Assembly (NCBI GenBank): GCA_040220875.1
Contig: JAVJVX010000005.1
Span: 1 to 64,000 of the forward strand
Origin: Alphaproteobacteria bacterium
GTDB lineage: Bacteria > Pseudomonadota > Alphaproteobacteria > JAVJVX01
Direction of reading: 5' to 3'
DNA: 64,000 nt
Made by a program: the position numbers and the translations under genes. The notes below the pieces were generated by a model. That model did not search any database. It saw only the letters and a program-made list of their open reading frames with translations, and was not told the origin of the DNA. Below are positions 46,785-56,055 of the stretch, one piece after another (positions within the stretch are counted from its first letter, which is position 1; every line of letters begins with the position of its first letter).

Positions 46785-47897
46785 TTGACGCCGCCCCGTT
46801 CCACACCCCGTTCCCCGCTTGGCCACGTCAGCGGCCGCGACGCAGCCCTGAGGAGCGCGAAGATCGCGCTGGCAATGGGACTGGCAATGGGACTGGCGAC
46901 AGGAGTGGCGCCGGCTCTCGCCGCGGACCCGGAGGTGGATTCCGCGCCGACCTCGCTCAATCTCGTGGTCGAGAACGACAAATTCATCCCCGGCGCGACC
47001 GACCGGCATTTCACGAACGGGCTGCGCCTCTCCTGGGTCTCCCCGGTCGAGGCGTTCCCAGCCTGGACACGACCTCTCTCGCATCTGATCGACCTTCTTG
47101 CGCCTGACCACGGACTTGCCCGCGCCCGATGGGTGGGCGGTGCCATCGGCCAGAACATGTATACGCCCGAGGATATCAGCCGGACCGATCCCATTCCCGA
47201 TGACCGGCCTTATGCCGGCTGGCTCTATGGCGGGCTGATCCTGACGGAGCGGCGCGGCGACCGCCGCATCGACGAAATCGAAATTGATCTCGGCGTGATC
47301 GGCCCCGGCTCCCTTGCGGATGAAACCCAGATCAACTGGCACAAGGTCATCAACAGCCCGAGACCGAACGGCTGGGAAAACCAGCTCAAGACCGAACCGG
47401 GGCTGGTCTTCCTTTATCGGACCAAATGGCGGGCCGCTCTCTGGCAAAGCCCGCCCCTTGGAGCTCTGTCTGCCGAGGGGCTGGAACTGGACATCATCCC
47501 CGGCGCCAACCTCAGCCTTGGCAATATCTTCACCTATGCCGGCGGCGAAGTGACATTGCGCCTCGGTGACGATCTGGCCGACGATTTCGGCACACACCGC
47601 ATCCAGCCCAATCTGGCGGGCTCCAGCGTGCTGCAGCCCCAGGATGGGTTCGCCTGGTATCTCTTCGCCGGAGCCGGGGCCCGGGCGGTCGGCCACAATA
47701 TCTTTCTGGATGGCAACACCGTTTCCGACAGCCTGAACGTCAACAAGAATTTTCTGGTGGCCGATTATCAGGCTGGGCTCGCCGTCCGGATCTACGGGGT
47801 CCGTCTTACCTACACGCATGTCTGGCGGTCGCGCGAATTCGACACGCAGACCGCCGGCGACCGGTTCGGCTCCTTTGCGATTTCCTGGAATTTCTGA
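46785..47897 (+). CDS. lpxR: lipid A 3'-O-deacylase LpxR-like outer-membrane protein
   Basis: A 370-residue DUF2219 protein. It starts at TTG behind a near-perfect AAGGAGG (46772-46778). A long signal peptide ends near ALA-AD (residues 45-48). The mature part shows VVENDKF (N64, D65), ATDRHFTNGLRLSW, DDRPYAGWLYGGL, and INWHKVIN with H186, the residues that make the calcium and catalytic site in Salmonella LpxR. The C-terminal RFGSFAISWNF ends with aromatic Phe as outer-membrane barrels do. LpxR removes the 3'-acyl chains of lipid A. A 12-bp repeat (46869-46904) duplicates residues of the signal helix. Confidence 0.9.
   Translation: MTPPRSTPRSPLGHVSGRDAALRSAKIALAMGLAMGLATGVAPALAADPEVDSAPTSLNLVVENDKFIPGATDRHFTNGLRLSWVSPVEAFPAWTRPLSHLIDLLAPDHGLARARWVGGAIGQNMYTPEDISRTDPIPDDRPYAGWLYGGLILTERRGDRRIDEIEIDLGVIGPGSLADETQINWHKVINSPRPNGWENQLKTEPGLVFLYRTKWRAALWQSPPLGALSAEGLELDIIPGANLSLGNIFTYAGGEVTLRLGDDLADDFGTHRIQPNLAGSSVLQPQDGFAWYLFAGAGARAVGHNIFLDGNTVSDSLNVNKNFLVADYQAGLAVRIYGVRLTYTHVWRSREFDTQTAGDRFGSFAISWNF
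46869..46904. repeat. 12-bp tandem repeat in the lpxR signal peptide
   Basis: Two exact units of ctggcaatggga followed by a diverged third (ctggcgacagga). They encode the LAMG-LAMG-LATG run in the hydrophobic core of the signal peptide. In-frame copy change would lengthen or shorten the core. Confidence 0.85.
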
Positions 47898-47918
47898 GCG
47901 TTGGCCCCCGGCCCCGTT

Positions 47919-48389
47919 CTAGGGGGACACTTCCATGATCGCCTCAATCTCGACCGCAACACCGAACGGCATCGTGGTCGCGCCGACAGCAACCCGCGCG
48001 TGATGTCCAGCGTCGCCAAAAACATCGATAATCAGTTCGGAAGCGCCGTTGACGACCTGGGCGACCTCGTCGAAGTCGGGCGTACAATTGACGAAGCCGT
48101 TGACCTTGACCACGCGGCGCACCCGGTCGAGATCGCCGTCGAGCGCCTTGTAGGCTTGACCCAGGACGTTGAGGGCACTGAGCCGGGCCGCCTCCTGCCC
48201 CTCGGCGAGACTGAATTCCTGGCCAACCTTGCCCTTGAAGCGAATGTCGCCTTCCCATTGCGGCAATTGGCCCGAGATCATGAGTAAATTGCCCGTCATC
48301 GCATAACCGAGAATTTTGGCGATTTTCGCTTTTTGCGGTTGCGGCAGGGTAATGCCGAGTTCCGTCAACCGGGTATCAATCTTTCCCAA
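47919..48389 (-). CDS. RidA family (reactive intermediate deaminase-like) protein
   Basis: A 156-residue RidA/YjgF member. Family landmarks are GNLLMISGQLPQWEG, EGQEAARLSALNVLGQAYKA, RVVKVNGFVNCTPDF and HHARVAVGATTMPFGVAVEIEA. The Arg expected to bind the carboxylate of enamine/imine substrates is replaced by the Ala-Arg-Val segment near HHARVAVG, which contains an Arg, so activity is possible but the subgroup is not archetypal. It lies 29 bp downstream of ppx on the same strand. Confidence 0.9.
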   Translation of the reverse strand: MGKIDTRLTELGITLPQPQKAKIAKILGYAMTGNLLMISGQLPQWEGDIRFKGKVGQEFSLAEGQEAARLSALNVLGQAYKALDGDLDRVRRVVKVNGFVNCTPDFDEVAQVVNGASELIIDVFGDAGHHARVAVGATTMPFGVAVEIEAIMEVSP

Positions 48390-48418
48390 GAAACCTCTCC
48401 CTCTGGTTTGCGTTTGGC

Positions 48419-49954
48419 TCAGGCGCGCCGGGAATCCGCCCTCCCGCCCTCACCCTCGATGACGAGGACGGGGTTGAGTCCGAGTGCCTTGGCCAGATCA
48501 TCCAGGCGGCGGTGCACGACGTCCCCCAAAAACGGCTGGGCCACCGAGCCCACGCTGAGGACGAGCTTGCCGTCGGCCCGATGCAGCCGGGTGGCGGCGA
48601 GCACCCGCGAGTCTCCGGCGGAAATGAAATACGCCAATCGGAGGACGAGGCCAAGGGTGACCGCCTCGTTCTTTTCGGCCACCGACAAAAGCCCATCGAG
48701 GCGCGACAGGCGTTCGTCGCTCAACTCACCATTGTACCGCCGGAACAGCGCGAGCGCGATGAAGGCCCGGGACGGGTGATCGAGCCCCGGCACGGCGATC
48801 CTGAGACAGCGGTTCATGACGTGATAGGCGCGATCCTCGGGGTGATCCGCCCAGCCAAGATTGCTCAGATGGCAGGCGCCCAGGAAAATCCGGCGATGCG
48901 CGCGGGAGGCATCCTCGAAAAGCGGCTCAGCCCATTTGACAAGAACATCGGCCGAAAGACTTTCATGAATTGTCCGCCGCGCATAATCCGCCGCCGCGGC
49001 CAGGAACCAGTCGTGCTCGGGACCGTTGGGCGGCATGTGCCCGAAGATGCGGCCTTCGCGTAACCCGTAGGTGGAAAACACCACCTGGCGCGGCCGCATG
49101 TGGTCGAGCACCCCAAGCAACCCGATGGCGGCCGACGGCATGGTCTCGATCCGCTTGCGGCTCATCCGCGGCACGGCGCCCAGAATGGCGCTTTCGATGG
49201 TCAGCATGACATTGGCAGCCTCGCGAGCCTCCTGGGCGGACAAGGCATAATTGTGCACCATCTTTACCGGATAGCCCGACAGATGCATGTGCGCGCGGGC
49301 CAGCGCGCGCCACGCGCCGCCAACAAGATAGGCGCTGCGGCCGGAACCCTGGTCCAGCCAGGATACGCCCGCGAGCTCCCGGGCGACGTGGTCCTGCATC
49401 TTCCGCCGGCGATCGCTGCCGGGTTGTTCGAGGCGCATGGAGCCAAGCGGCAGCGTGACCGTCTCACCGACCGTGCCCTTCTCGACCATGGCCAGTTCCA
49501 TGCTCCCGCCGCCCATGTCGCAGACAATTCCGTCAGCATCATAAATGCCGCGCAGCACACCCTCGGCCGAGGTCACCGCCTCCTGGTCGCCGGTCAGTAT
49601 CTGGATTTCCGTCCCGAGAATCCGGGCCGCGGCGCGGACGAATTCGGCGCCGTCCGACGCGTCGCGGACCGCGGCCGTGGCGAGCGGCGTCATATGCGAG
49701 ACATCCATCGCATCACAGACGGCGCGGAACCGCGGCAGATTGTCAAAGACCATTTTGACGCCGTCGGGGTTGAGGCGGCCGGTCTTGTCCAGCCCCTTGC
49801 CGAGACGGCAGGACAGGCTTTCGTTGAACAGGACGACCGGAAAGGCCCCCAGCATCTGGAAGATCACCAGCCGGACGGAGTTCGAGCCGATGTCGATGAC
49901 GGCCAGGGGCGGGGGATCCAGCGAATCGGGCGCCAGAAAATCGGGGTCGTTCAC
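48419..49954 (-). CDS. ppx: exopolyphosphatase Ppx/GppA
   Basis: A 511-residue member of the ASKHA phosphatase family. The N-terminal ATPase-like motif is AVIDIGSNSVRLVIFQ, the second is IVCDMGGGSMELAMVEKG; a C-terminal helical region (about 320-500), possibly HD-like, follows. It hydrolyses polyphosphate or pppGpp. The gene begins at the base directly after the ppk stop codon, so ppk-ppx-ridA form one minus-strand transcript. Reduced C-terminal motifs prevent a firm Ppx versus GppA call. Confidence 0.93.
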   Translation of the reverse strand: MNDPDFLAPDSLDPPPLAVIDIGSNSVRLVIFQMLGAFPVVLFNESLSCRLGKGLDKTGRLNPDGVKMVFDNLPRFRAVCDAMDVSHMTPLATAAVRDASDGAEFVRAAARILGTEIQILTGDQEAVTSAEGVLRGIYDADGIVCDMGGGSMELAMVEKGTVGETVTLPLGSMRLEQPGSDRRRKMQDHVARELAGVSWLDQGSGRSAYLVGGAWRALARAHMHLSGYPVKMVHNYALSAQEAREAANVMLTIESAILGAVPRMSRKRIETMPSAAIGLLGVLDHMRPRQVVFSTYGLREGRIFGHMPPNGPEHDWFLAAAADYARRTIHESLSADVLVKWAEPLFEDASRAHRRIFLGACHLSNLGWADHPEDRAYHVMNRCLRIAVPGLDHPSRAFIALALFRRYNGELSDERLSRLDGLLSVAEKNEAVTLGLVLRLAYFISAGDSRVLAATRLHRADGKLVLSVGSVAQPFLGDVVHRRLDDLAKALGLNPVLVIEGEGGRADSRRA

Positions 49955-52138
49955 TCAGTCATTGTCCAGGATCAGACGCGGGACCGCTCCGCCATCCGTG
50001 AGGGCCTTGCCGCGGCCCGAGAGACTCGGGTTGGTCATAAAGTAGTTATGCGCGCTAAATCTGTCATCCCCCGGTTTTTCCCGCTCGTAATCGCCGTCGG
50101 GTCGCAGATTCCAGCTCTGGACGTTGTCCTTCAGGTTGGCGACCATGATCTGGTCGAGAATTTGTTCATGCACCGTCTCGTTTTCCACCGGGACGAAAGC
50201 CTCGACCCGTCGGTTGAGATTACGCGGCATCCAGTCGGCAGACGAGATAAAGACCTTCGCCTGCCGGCTCGGGAGCGGCTGGCTGGCGGCAAAACAGGCA
50301 ATGCGGGAATGTTCGAGGAACCGGCCGACCAGGCTCTTCACCCTGATATTGGATGACAGGCCCGGCACGCCCGGCCGCAGGCAACAGATCCCCCGGATCA
50401 CGAGATCGATTTCGACCCCCGCCTCCGAGGCCTCGTACAGCTTGTCGATAACCCCCTGGTCCGCCAGTGAATTCAGTTTCGCCCAGATTTGCGCCGGCTT
50501 TCCAGCCCGCGCGTTGCGGATCTCGTCGTCGATCAACTCATAGAGCGTCTCGCGCAGGTCAATGGGCGAGATCGAAACCTTGGCAAGCCCTTCGGGCTCG
50601 GCGTAGCCGGTCATGTAGTTGAAAATCAGGGCCGCGTCGCGACACAGCACCGGATCGCAGGTGAAGTACGAGAGATCCGTGTAGATCTTCGCCGTCACCG
50701 GGTGGTAGTTGCCCGTGCCGTAATGAACATAGGTGCGGATCCCAAGCCCCTCCCGGCGGGTGGCCATCGACAGCTTGGCATGAATTTTCTTGTTCACGAA
50801 GCCGTAGACGACCTGAACGCCAGCGCGCTCCATGTCCTTGGCCCAGCGGATATTGGCCTCCTCGTCGAACCGCGCCTTGAGCTCCACCATCGCCGTCACG
50901 GACTTACCGCTTTCGGCCGCTTCGATCAGGGTCTGGACGATCGGTGAATTCTGGCTCGTACGGTAAAGCGTCTGCTTGATCGAAATGACATGCGGATCGG
51001 CTGCCGCCTGGCGCAGGAACTGCACCACCACGTCGAAACTCTCATAAGGGTGGTGAATGACGAAATCCTTTTGCCGGATGGCCGCGAAACAATCGCCGTT
51101 GGCCTCGCGGATCCGCTCGGGAAACCGGGGATTATAGGGCTTGAAAAGCAGGTCCGGCCGATTGGATACGATCAGTTGCGACAGGTCGCGGAGCCCGAGC
51201 AGGTCATCGAGCTCAAAGACGTCGTCTTGCTCGTTCACGCCCAATTCGTCGAACACCAGTCGGCGAAGCTGCGGCGCCATGCCGGCATTGATCTTGAGAC
51301 GAATGACAGATCCGCGCCGACGGCGCTTCAGGGCCGACAGGTAACTGCTGACAAGGTCTTCCGCTTCTTCTTCAATCTCGATGTCGCTGTCGCGGATGAT
51401 GCGGAAAAAGCCGATTTCCCGACATTCAAAGCCGGGAAAGAGCCGGCCGAGAAACATCTCGATCACACGTTCGAGCGGCAGGCAACGGGGCGAGTCTCCC
51501 GGCAGCCAGACAAACCGGTCCAGGGCCTGGGGCACGGGAATGAGCGCGTTGAGTTTCTCGCCATCAGCCGAGCGCACAAATTCAAGCGCGATGGCAAAGC
51601 CGAGATTCGGCATGAAAGGAAACGGGTGCGCGGGGTCCACCGCCAGCGGCGTCAGCATCGGGAAAATATTCTCGTCGAAAAAATTACCCAGCCAGTCGCG
51701 ATCCGAGGGGGTCGTCTCTTCCGGCTCGATAACGGAGATGTCTTCCGCCCTCAGAGCCGTCTTCAAGGTCAGCCAGCAGGCCTGCTGGCGCTGGATAAGC
51801 AGGAGGGCGCGTGCATGAATCTGTTCAAGCGTTTCTTGCGGCAGCAGCCCCGAGAAGCCAAGCTCCTTCACGCCCGCCCGGACCTGGCCTTTCAACCCAG
51901 CGACGCGGACCATGTAGAATTCATCGAGGTTGCTGGCTGAAATGGAGAGGAAGCGCAGCCGTTCGAGGAGCGGGTGGTCGGGATTATGGGCTTCATCCAG
52001 CACGCGTTCGTTGAAGGCGAGCCAGGAAAGTTCCCGGTCGATGTAGCGGCTTTGCTCCTGGTCCGGCGACCGCTCGGTGCGCGACGGTACGCTGTAATCT
52101 TCTTCCGGCGCGAGTTTCGTCACGTCGCCCTTTTCCAT
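49955..52138 (-). CDS. ppk: polyphosphate kinase Ppk1
   Basis: A 727-residue RNA-independent polyphosphate kinase. N-terminal [20 protein letters not shown]; middle region [21 protein letters not shown] in part; C-terminal phospholipase-D-like domains with [31 protein letters not shown], the phospho-His region [20 protein letters not shown] and [15 protein letters not shown]. It forms polyphosphate from ATP reversibly. I start it at the ATG at 52138; a TTG three codons upstream also fits. Upstream of ppx, with no gap. No PHO box seen in the short upstream region. Confidence 0.96.
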   Translation of the reverse strand: MEKGDVTKLAPEEDYSVPSRTERSPDQEQSRYIDRELSWLAFNERVLDEAHNPDHPLLERLRFLSISASNLDEFYMVRVAGLKGQVRAGVKELGFSGLLPQETLEQIHARALLLIQRQQACWLTLKTALRAEDISVIEPEETTPSDRDWLGNFFDENIFPMLTPLAVDPAHPFPFMPNLGFAIALEFVRSADGEKLNALIPVPQALDRFVWLPGDSPRCLPLERVIEMFLGRLFPGFECREIGFFRIIRDSDIEIEEEAEDLVSSYLSALKRRRRGSVIRLKINAGMAPQLRRLVFDELGVNEQDDVFELDDLLGLRDLSQLIVSNRPDLLFKPYNPRFPERIREANGDCFAAIRQKDFVIHHPYESFDVVVQFLRQAAADPHVISIKQTLYRTSQNSPIVQTLIEAAESGKSVTAMVELKARFDEEANIRWAKDMERAGVQVVYGFVNKKIHAKLSMATRREGLGIRTYVHYGTGNYHPVTAKIYTDLSYFTCDPVLCRDAALIFNYMTGYAEPEGLAKVSISPIDLRETLYELIDDEIRNARAGKPAQIWAKLNSLADQGVIDKLYEASEAGVEIDLVIRGICCLRPGVPGLSSNIRVKSLVGRFLEHSRIACFAASQPLPSRQAKVFISSADWMPRNLNRRVEAFVPVENETVHEQILDQIMVANLKDNVQSWNLRPDGDYEREKPGDDRFSAHNYFMTNPSLSGRGKALTDGGAVPRLILDND

Positions 52139-52286
52139 TTCCGTCAAGCCTCGACCCCTTTTTTGGTCGCCCCGCCCCGGCCCGCTCCCCCTTCCGACGG
52201 GCGCGTGGCGCGCGTATTGTGTGGCCACGGCAGGAACGATCAGTCTGCCGGGCGCTGGGAGCATCGCTGTCTACGGAGCCCATATT

Positions 52287-52820
52287 GTGACGGAATCAAG
52301 AAAGATTTGTTACATTTTGCGTCACGCCAAGGCCCGGCCGGGACGCGCCGGGGAGCTCGATTCGGAACGCCCGCTGACCCCGCGCGGCATTCGCGACGCC
52401 CGCCAGATCGCGCAGTATATGGCAGCCAGGGGCTATCGGCCAAATCTTGTCCTGTGTTCAGCCGCGTTCCGGACCCGCGAAACCCTGGCCAACATGATCG
52501 GGCTGCTGCCCCCGTCGATGCGGATCGAGACGACGGACTCGCTCTACATGGCCGGCTCCCGCACGCTTCTGCGGTGCCTGCAGCGTCTCGATGAGCAGAC
52601 CGGCACGGTTCTTCTGATCGGTCACAATCCGGGACTGGCCGATCTGGCCGCGGAACTGGCCGGTCAGGGAGAGCCGGCCGATGTCACCCGGATTCGTGAA
52701 AAATTCCCGACCTGTGCCCTCGCCTGCCTCGACCTTGGCATCACGGCATGGGCCACCCTGACGCCAGGCACGGGCCGCCTGACCGATCTCGCCTATCCAC
52801 GCGATCTTGACGAGGACTGA
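52287..52820 (+). CDS. sixA: SixA-like histidine phosphatase
   Basis: A 177-residue histidine phosphatase. The catalytic RHA motif is in YILRHAKARPGRAGELD, the second His in LLIGHNPGLADLAAEL, plus SAAFRTRETLANM as in SixA. SixA removes phosphate from phosphohistidine on Hpt domains such as that of ArcB. The GTG at 52287 has GGAG 8 bases upstream. It diverges from ppk and converges on the lipid kinase gene (8 bp gap). Target unknown. Confidence 0.88.
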   Translation: MTESRKICYILRHAKARPGRAGELDSERPLTPRGIRDARQIAQYMAARGYRPNLVLCSAAFRTRETLANMIGLLPPSMRIETTDSLYMAGSRTLLRCLQRLDEQTGTVLLIGHNPGLADLAAELAGQGEPADVTRIREKFPTCALACLDLGITAWATLTPGTGRLTDLAYPRDLDED

Positions 52821-52828
52821 GTGGACCC

Positions 52829-53752
52829 CTACGGCGTGCGGGTCGCGCGCAGCACGTAAAAGGTTTCGGGCGCCATATCGACCGTGACCGGCAGACGGGT
52901 CACGATATCGCCGTCGGCATGGACGGGCAGGCCAGCCGGCCCGGTAATCTCCAGCATGGTTACGCGGCGGAGTTCCACGCCGGGCACGCGCCAGAGGCGC
53001 CCGAACGGCAGCGCCAGAAGGTACCGCAGGACGTCGCGGCGCCGGCCCCGCCGGAACAGAACGGCCTCGAAATCGGAGCGCGCGATGTCGGCGCGCGGCG
53101 CCAGCACAAACCGCCCGGCATAATGTTTTCCCTTGGCCAGGATGCAGGCGGCGACATCGACCGATTGTGCTTCCACCCGACAGGTCAGACGGGGTGGGTC
53201 GAGGATCGCGAATTCCTTCATGATCTGAAACGCGTAGGCGCCTTTTCCAAGCAGCCGTTTCAGACCCGGGTGCACGCCCTGGACGACATCGGCGTCGAAC
53301 CCGGCCCCGGCCATCATCAGAAAACGCCGGCCATTCACCCGGCCCGGCCGGAGAGGCCAGGCCTGTCCGTGCAGGAGCGTCTCGGCCACATCGCGAGCAG
53401 AGGTGCCAAGCCCGATTTCGGCCGCGAACACGTTGGCCGTGCCGAGTGGAATGACGCCGAGGGGCGGGCTCTCCGCTGTAAGGCCGTTGAGAACTTCGTT
53501 CAGCGTCCCGTCTCCGCCAGCCACGACAAGCACGTCCGCGTCCTGTCGTCCGATGCCGGCGGCGATACGCTCGCCATCGCCCCGGCAGCCGGTTGCCCGC
53601 AGGTCAACTTTCGCGCCCGCCGCTTCGAGCCGGCGGAGCACCGGGGTCAGCCTCGCGCGGGCGCGCATCCCGGCCGTCGGATTGAAAATGATCGCAAGCC
53701 GGCGGTCGCGCGGCAGGACGGGCGCCCCCGCCTCTTCCGGATAATCTCGCAC
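52829..53752 (-). CDS. YegS/DgkB-type lipid kinase
   Basis: A 307-residue diacylglycerol-kinase-fold protein. The nucleotide-binding Gly-rich motif is VLVVAGGDGTLNEVLNGL, and LAIIFNPTAGMRARARL is the conserved first strand; GTANVFAAEIGL and MAGAGFDADVVQ follow. It would phosphorylate diacylglycerol or a related lipid. I start it at GTG 53752, with GGGGGAA 6 bases upstream; the longer frame to 53794 adds unrelated residues. It sits head to head with plcP, which produces diacylglycerol. Confidence 0.87.
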   Translation of the reverse strand: MRDYPEEAGAPVLPRDRRLAIIFNPTAGMRARARLTPVLRRLEAAGAKVDLRATGCRGDGERIAAGIGRQDADVLVVAGGDGTLNEVLNGLTAESPPLGVIPLGTANVFAAEIGLGTSARDVAETLLHGQAWPLRPGRVNGRRFLMMAGAGFDADVVQGVHPGLKRLLGKGAYAFQIMKEFAILDPPRLTCRVEAQSVDVAACILAKGKHYAGRFVLAPRADIARSDFEAVLFRRGRRRDVLRYLLALPFGRLWRVPGVELRRVTMLEITGPAGLPVHADGDIVTRLPVTVDMAPETFYVLRATRTP

Positions 53753-53854
53753 CTTCGCTTCCCCCTTCCCGGTCAATAACAGCCGGGCCCGCAAGGAGCA
53801 GAGGTATAGCCTGCGCGCACCGTCCCGGCCACGAGGTTCGCGCGAAACCGCTCA

Positions 53855-53887
53855 CTGTCATCAAAGATTATGCAATCCGTAACATAA
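53855..53887. promoter_or_regulatory. possible PHO-box-like element upstream of plcP
   Basis: The exact PhoB half-site CTGTCAT is at 53855-53861, and a partial copy (ccgtaac, four of seven bases) is 22 bp further. The required 11-bp-offset copy is poor (gattatg). The region is AT-richer than its surroundings and lies between the lipid kinase and plcP starts. One good half-site is suggestive, not proof. Confidence 0.35.
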
Positions 53888-53983
53888 CTAACATCCATCC
53901 ATATCTAGGATGCGCGCGCCTCGAAGCCACAAGAATTTGACCCAGCACGATTTTTCCCCGGGGGTGGCACAGGCAGGTGACCC

Positions 53984-54913
53984 ATGGCCGCAAAACCGCT
54001 CAAGCAAAAATACCGGACCATCTGGATCTCGGACACGCATCTCGGCACCCGGGGCTGCAAGGCGGCGTTTCTCCACGATTTCCTCAAGCATCACGATTGC
54101 GATTTTCTCTACCTCGTGGGCGATATCGTCGATCTTTGGCGCATGCGCCGCAACTGGTACTGGCAGCAAAGCCATAACAATGTCATCCAGGCGATCCTCA
54201 AAAAGGCCAAGCACGGCACGAGCGTCATCTATGTCCCGGGCAACCACGACGAGGGCGCGCGTCACTACTGCAACATCGAATTCGGCGAAATTCACTTCAT
54301 GCTGGAAGCCGTCCACACCACAGCGGACGGCCGCAGGCTCCTCGTCATTCATGGCGACGAGTTCGACGGAATCGTAAAATACGCCAAGTGGCTCGCCGTG
54401 CTCGGGGACATGGCCTACAATCTGGCCCTGACGCTGAATCACTGGTTCAACGTGCTGCGCGACCGGTTCGGTTACAAATACTGGTCGCTGTCGGCCTACC
54501 TCAAGGACCGGGTCAAGAACGCGGTCGAATATATCAGCCAGTACGAAAACAGCCTGAGCGAGGAAGCCCGGCGGCGGGGTTTCGACGGCGTGGTGTGCGG
54601 CCATATCCACCGGGCCGAGATTCGCGACATGGACGGCATTCTGTACTGCAATGACGGGGACTGGGTAGAAAGCTGCACCGCACTCGTCGAGCATTACGAT
54701 GGCCGGCTTGAGATCATCCAGTGGGTCGAACCGGATTTCGTAAGTGCCGGATTGTCGCCCAAGGAAGTCAGGCGGAAGAAGCGGAAAAAAGACAAGAAGC
54801 CCGCGGCGACGAGCGATTCGGGCGATTCGGGCGAGGCGCCGATATCCGGCCCGGAGGAGATTCCTGTCCCCCTGGCACGCCACCATCCCGCACCACTCGG
54901 CACGGAGTCCTGA
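53984..54913 (+). CDS. plcP: phospholipase C-type metallophosphoesterase PlcP
   Basis: A 309-residue binuclear metallophosphoesterase. Metal-binding motifs are D17/H19 in WISDTHLGTRG, D47 in LVGDIVD, N87/H88 in PGNHDE, H123 in IHGDEFD, and H207/H209 in CGHIHR. I recognise the whole sequence as the Sinorhizobium SMc00171 (PlcP) type rather than LpxH: SWYWPQSHN-like NWYWQQSHN, LAEEARRRG-like LSEEARRRG, and GILYCNDGDWVES. PlcP removes phospho-headgroups from phospholipids, leaving DAG, under phosphate starvation. The C-terminal 60 residues are basic then Gly/Ser-rich. Its stop codon overlaps the glycosyltransferase start. Confidence 0.86.
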   Translation: MAAKPLKQKYRTIWISDTHLGTRGCKAAFLHDFLKHHDCDFLYLVGDIVDLWRMRRNWYWQQSHNNVIQAILKKAKHGTSVIYVPGNHDEGARHYCNIEFGEIHFMLEAVHTTADGRRLLVIHGDEFDGIVKYAKWLAVLGDMAYNLALTLNHWFNVLRDRFGYKYWSLSAYLKDRVKNAVEYISQYENSLSEEARRRGFDGVVCGHIHRAEIRDMDGILYCNDGDWVESCTALVEHYDGRLEIIQWVEPDFVSAGLSPKEVRRKKRKKDKKPAATSDSGDSGEAPISGPEEIPVPLARHHPAPLGTES

Positions 54914-55980
54914 TGCGCGTTCTGATTGTCACCGACGCCTGGTTTCCCCAGATCAACGGCGTGGTTCGCACGCTGGACGCTATCGGCCGGGAACTGGAAA
55001 AAGCCGGACACACAATCCTCCTCATAACCCCGGACCAGTTTCGCTCCATCCCCTGCCCCACGTATTCGGAAATCCGGCTGTCGCTTCTGCCGGGGCGGAA
55101 GATCGCGCGGATCATCGGGTCTTTCGCGCCTGAGGCCATTCACATCGCGACGGAAGGGCCGCTCGGCCTCGCCGCGAGGCGCGTCTGCCGCCGGCGAGAT
55201 CTGGCCTTCACGACATCCTTCCACACAAAGTTCCCGGAATACGTCCACGCCCGTTTCGGCATTCCAATCCGTCTCAGCTACCGGTTTCTTCACTGGTTCC
55301 ACAGCACCGCCAGCCAGACCATGGTAGCGACTCCTTCGGTCGGGGAGGAACTCGCCGGTTGGGGGTTCGAGAACCTCGTCCCCTGGACCCGCGGCGTGGA
55401 TGTGGAAATCTTCCACCCGCGCCCGGAATGCCGCGAGACCGCATTCCTTCCGCTCGAAAGGCCGCTGTTTCTCTATACCGGGCGGGTGGCGGTGGAAAAG
55501 AATATCACGGCCTTCCTCGAGCTCGACCTGCCCGGCACCAAGATGGTCGTCGGCGACGGCCCCCAGCTCGAAACACTGCGCCGTGCTTATCCGGACGTCC
55601 ATTTCGCGGGCGCCAAGCATGGCGAAGAGCTGGCCCGGCACTATGCGGCCGCCAATGTCTTCGTTTTCCCCAGCCTGACCGATACGTTCGGCAATGTCCT
55701 TCTCGAGGCGATGGCCTCGGGCGTGCCGGTGGCGGCTTATCCCGTGACCGGCCCGCGCGACGTGCTGGCGGAGCACAGGTCCGACGATCCGGCGCCCGGC
55801 ATCCTGGACGATGACCTCGGACGGGCGGCACTGGCGGCGCTCGACATCCCGGGCGAGGTGGCCCGCGCCTATGCGCTCCGCTTTACCTGGGCGCGCAGCG
55901 CCGCCCAGTTTCTCGCCAATCTGACACCGACCCGGCCGCAATCGGCCGGGGACCACGCCACAGCCGCCGCCTTCTCCTGA
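54913..55980 (+). CDS. agt: diacylglycerol glycosyltransferase Agt-like (GT4)
   Basis: A 355-residue GT-B glycosyltransferase. MRVLIVTDAWFPQINGVVRT and LAFTTSFHTKFPEYVHARFG begin the acceptor domain; LFLYTGRVAVEKNI and the FPSLTDTFGNVLLEAMASG motif (about 250-270, with the E-x7-E type donor site) form the donor domain. This matches SqdX/MgtA/Agt enzymes that use UDP-sugars on DAG. In Agrobacterium the gene next to plcP is agt, which makes MGDG and glucuronosyl-DAG. The ATG at 54913 shares a base with the plcP stop, so the two are translationally coupled. Donor sugar cannot be read here. Confidence 0.86.
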   Translation: MRVLIVTDAWFPQINGVVRTLDAIGRELEKAGHTILLITPDQFRSIPCPTYSEIRLSLLPGRKIARIIGSFAPEAIHIATEGPLGLAARRVCRRRDLAFTTSFHTKFPEYVHARFGIPIRLSYRFLHWFHSTASQTMVATPSVGEELAGWGFENLVPWTRGVDVEIFHPRPECRETAFLPLERPLFLYTGRVAVEKNITAFLELDLPGTKMVVGDGPQLETLRRAYPDVHFAGAKHGEELARHYAAANVFVFPSLTDTFGNVLLEAMASGVPVAAYPVTGPRDVLAEHRSDDPAPGILDDDLGRAALAALDIPGEVARAYALRFTWARSAAQFLANLTPTRPQSAGDHATAAAFS

Positions 55981-56055
55981 AACTTTCAAATCCGCGGATA
56001 ATCGTGGTATCAGAAGAGCCGTCCGTTCCCACCCTTCCGTCAGGATGGCCAATCC

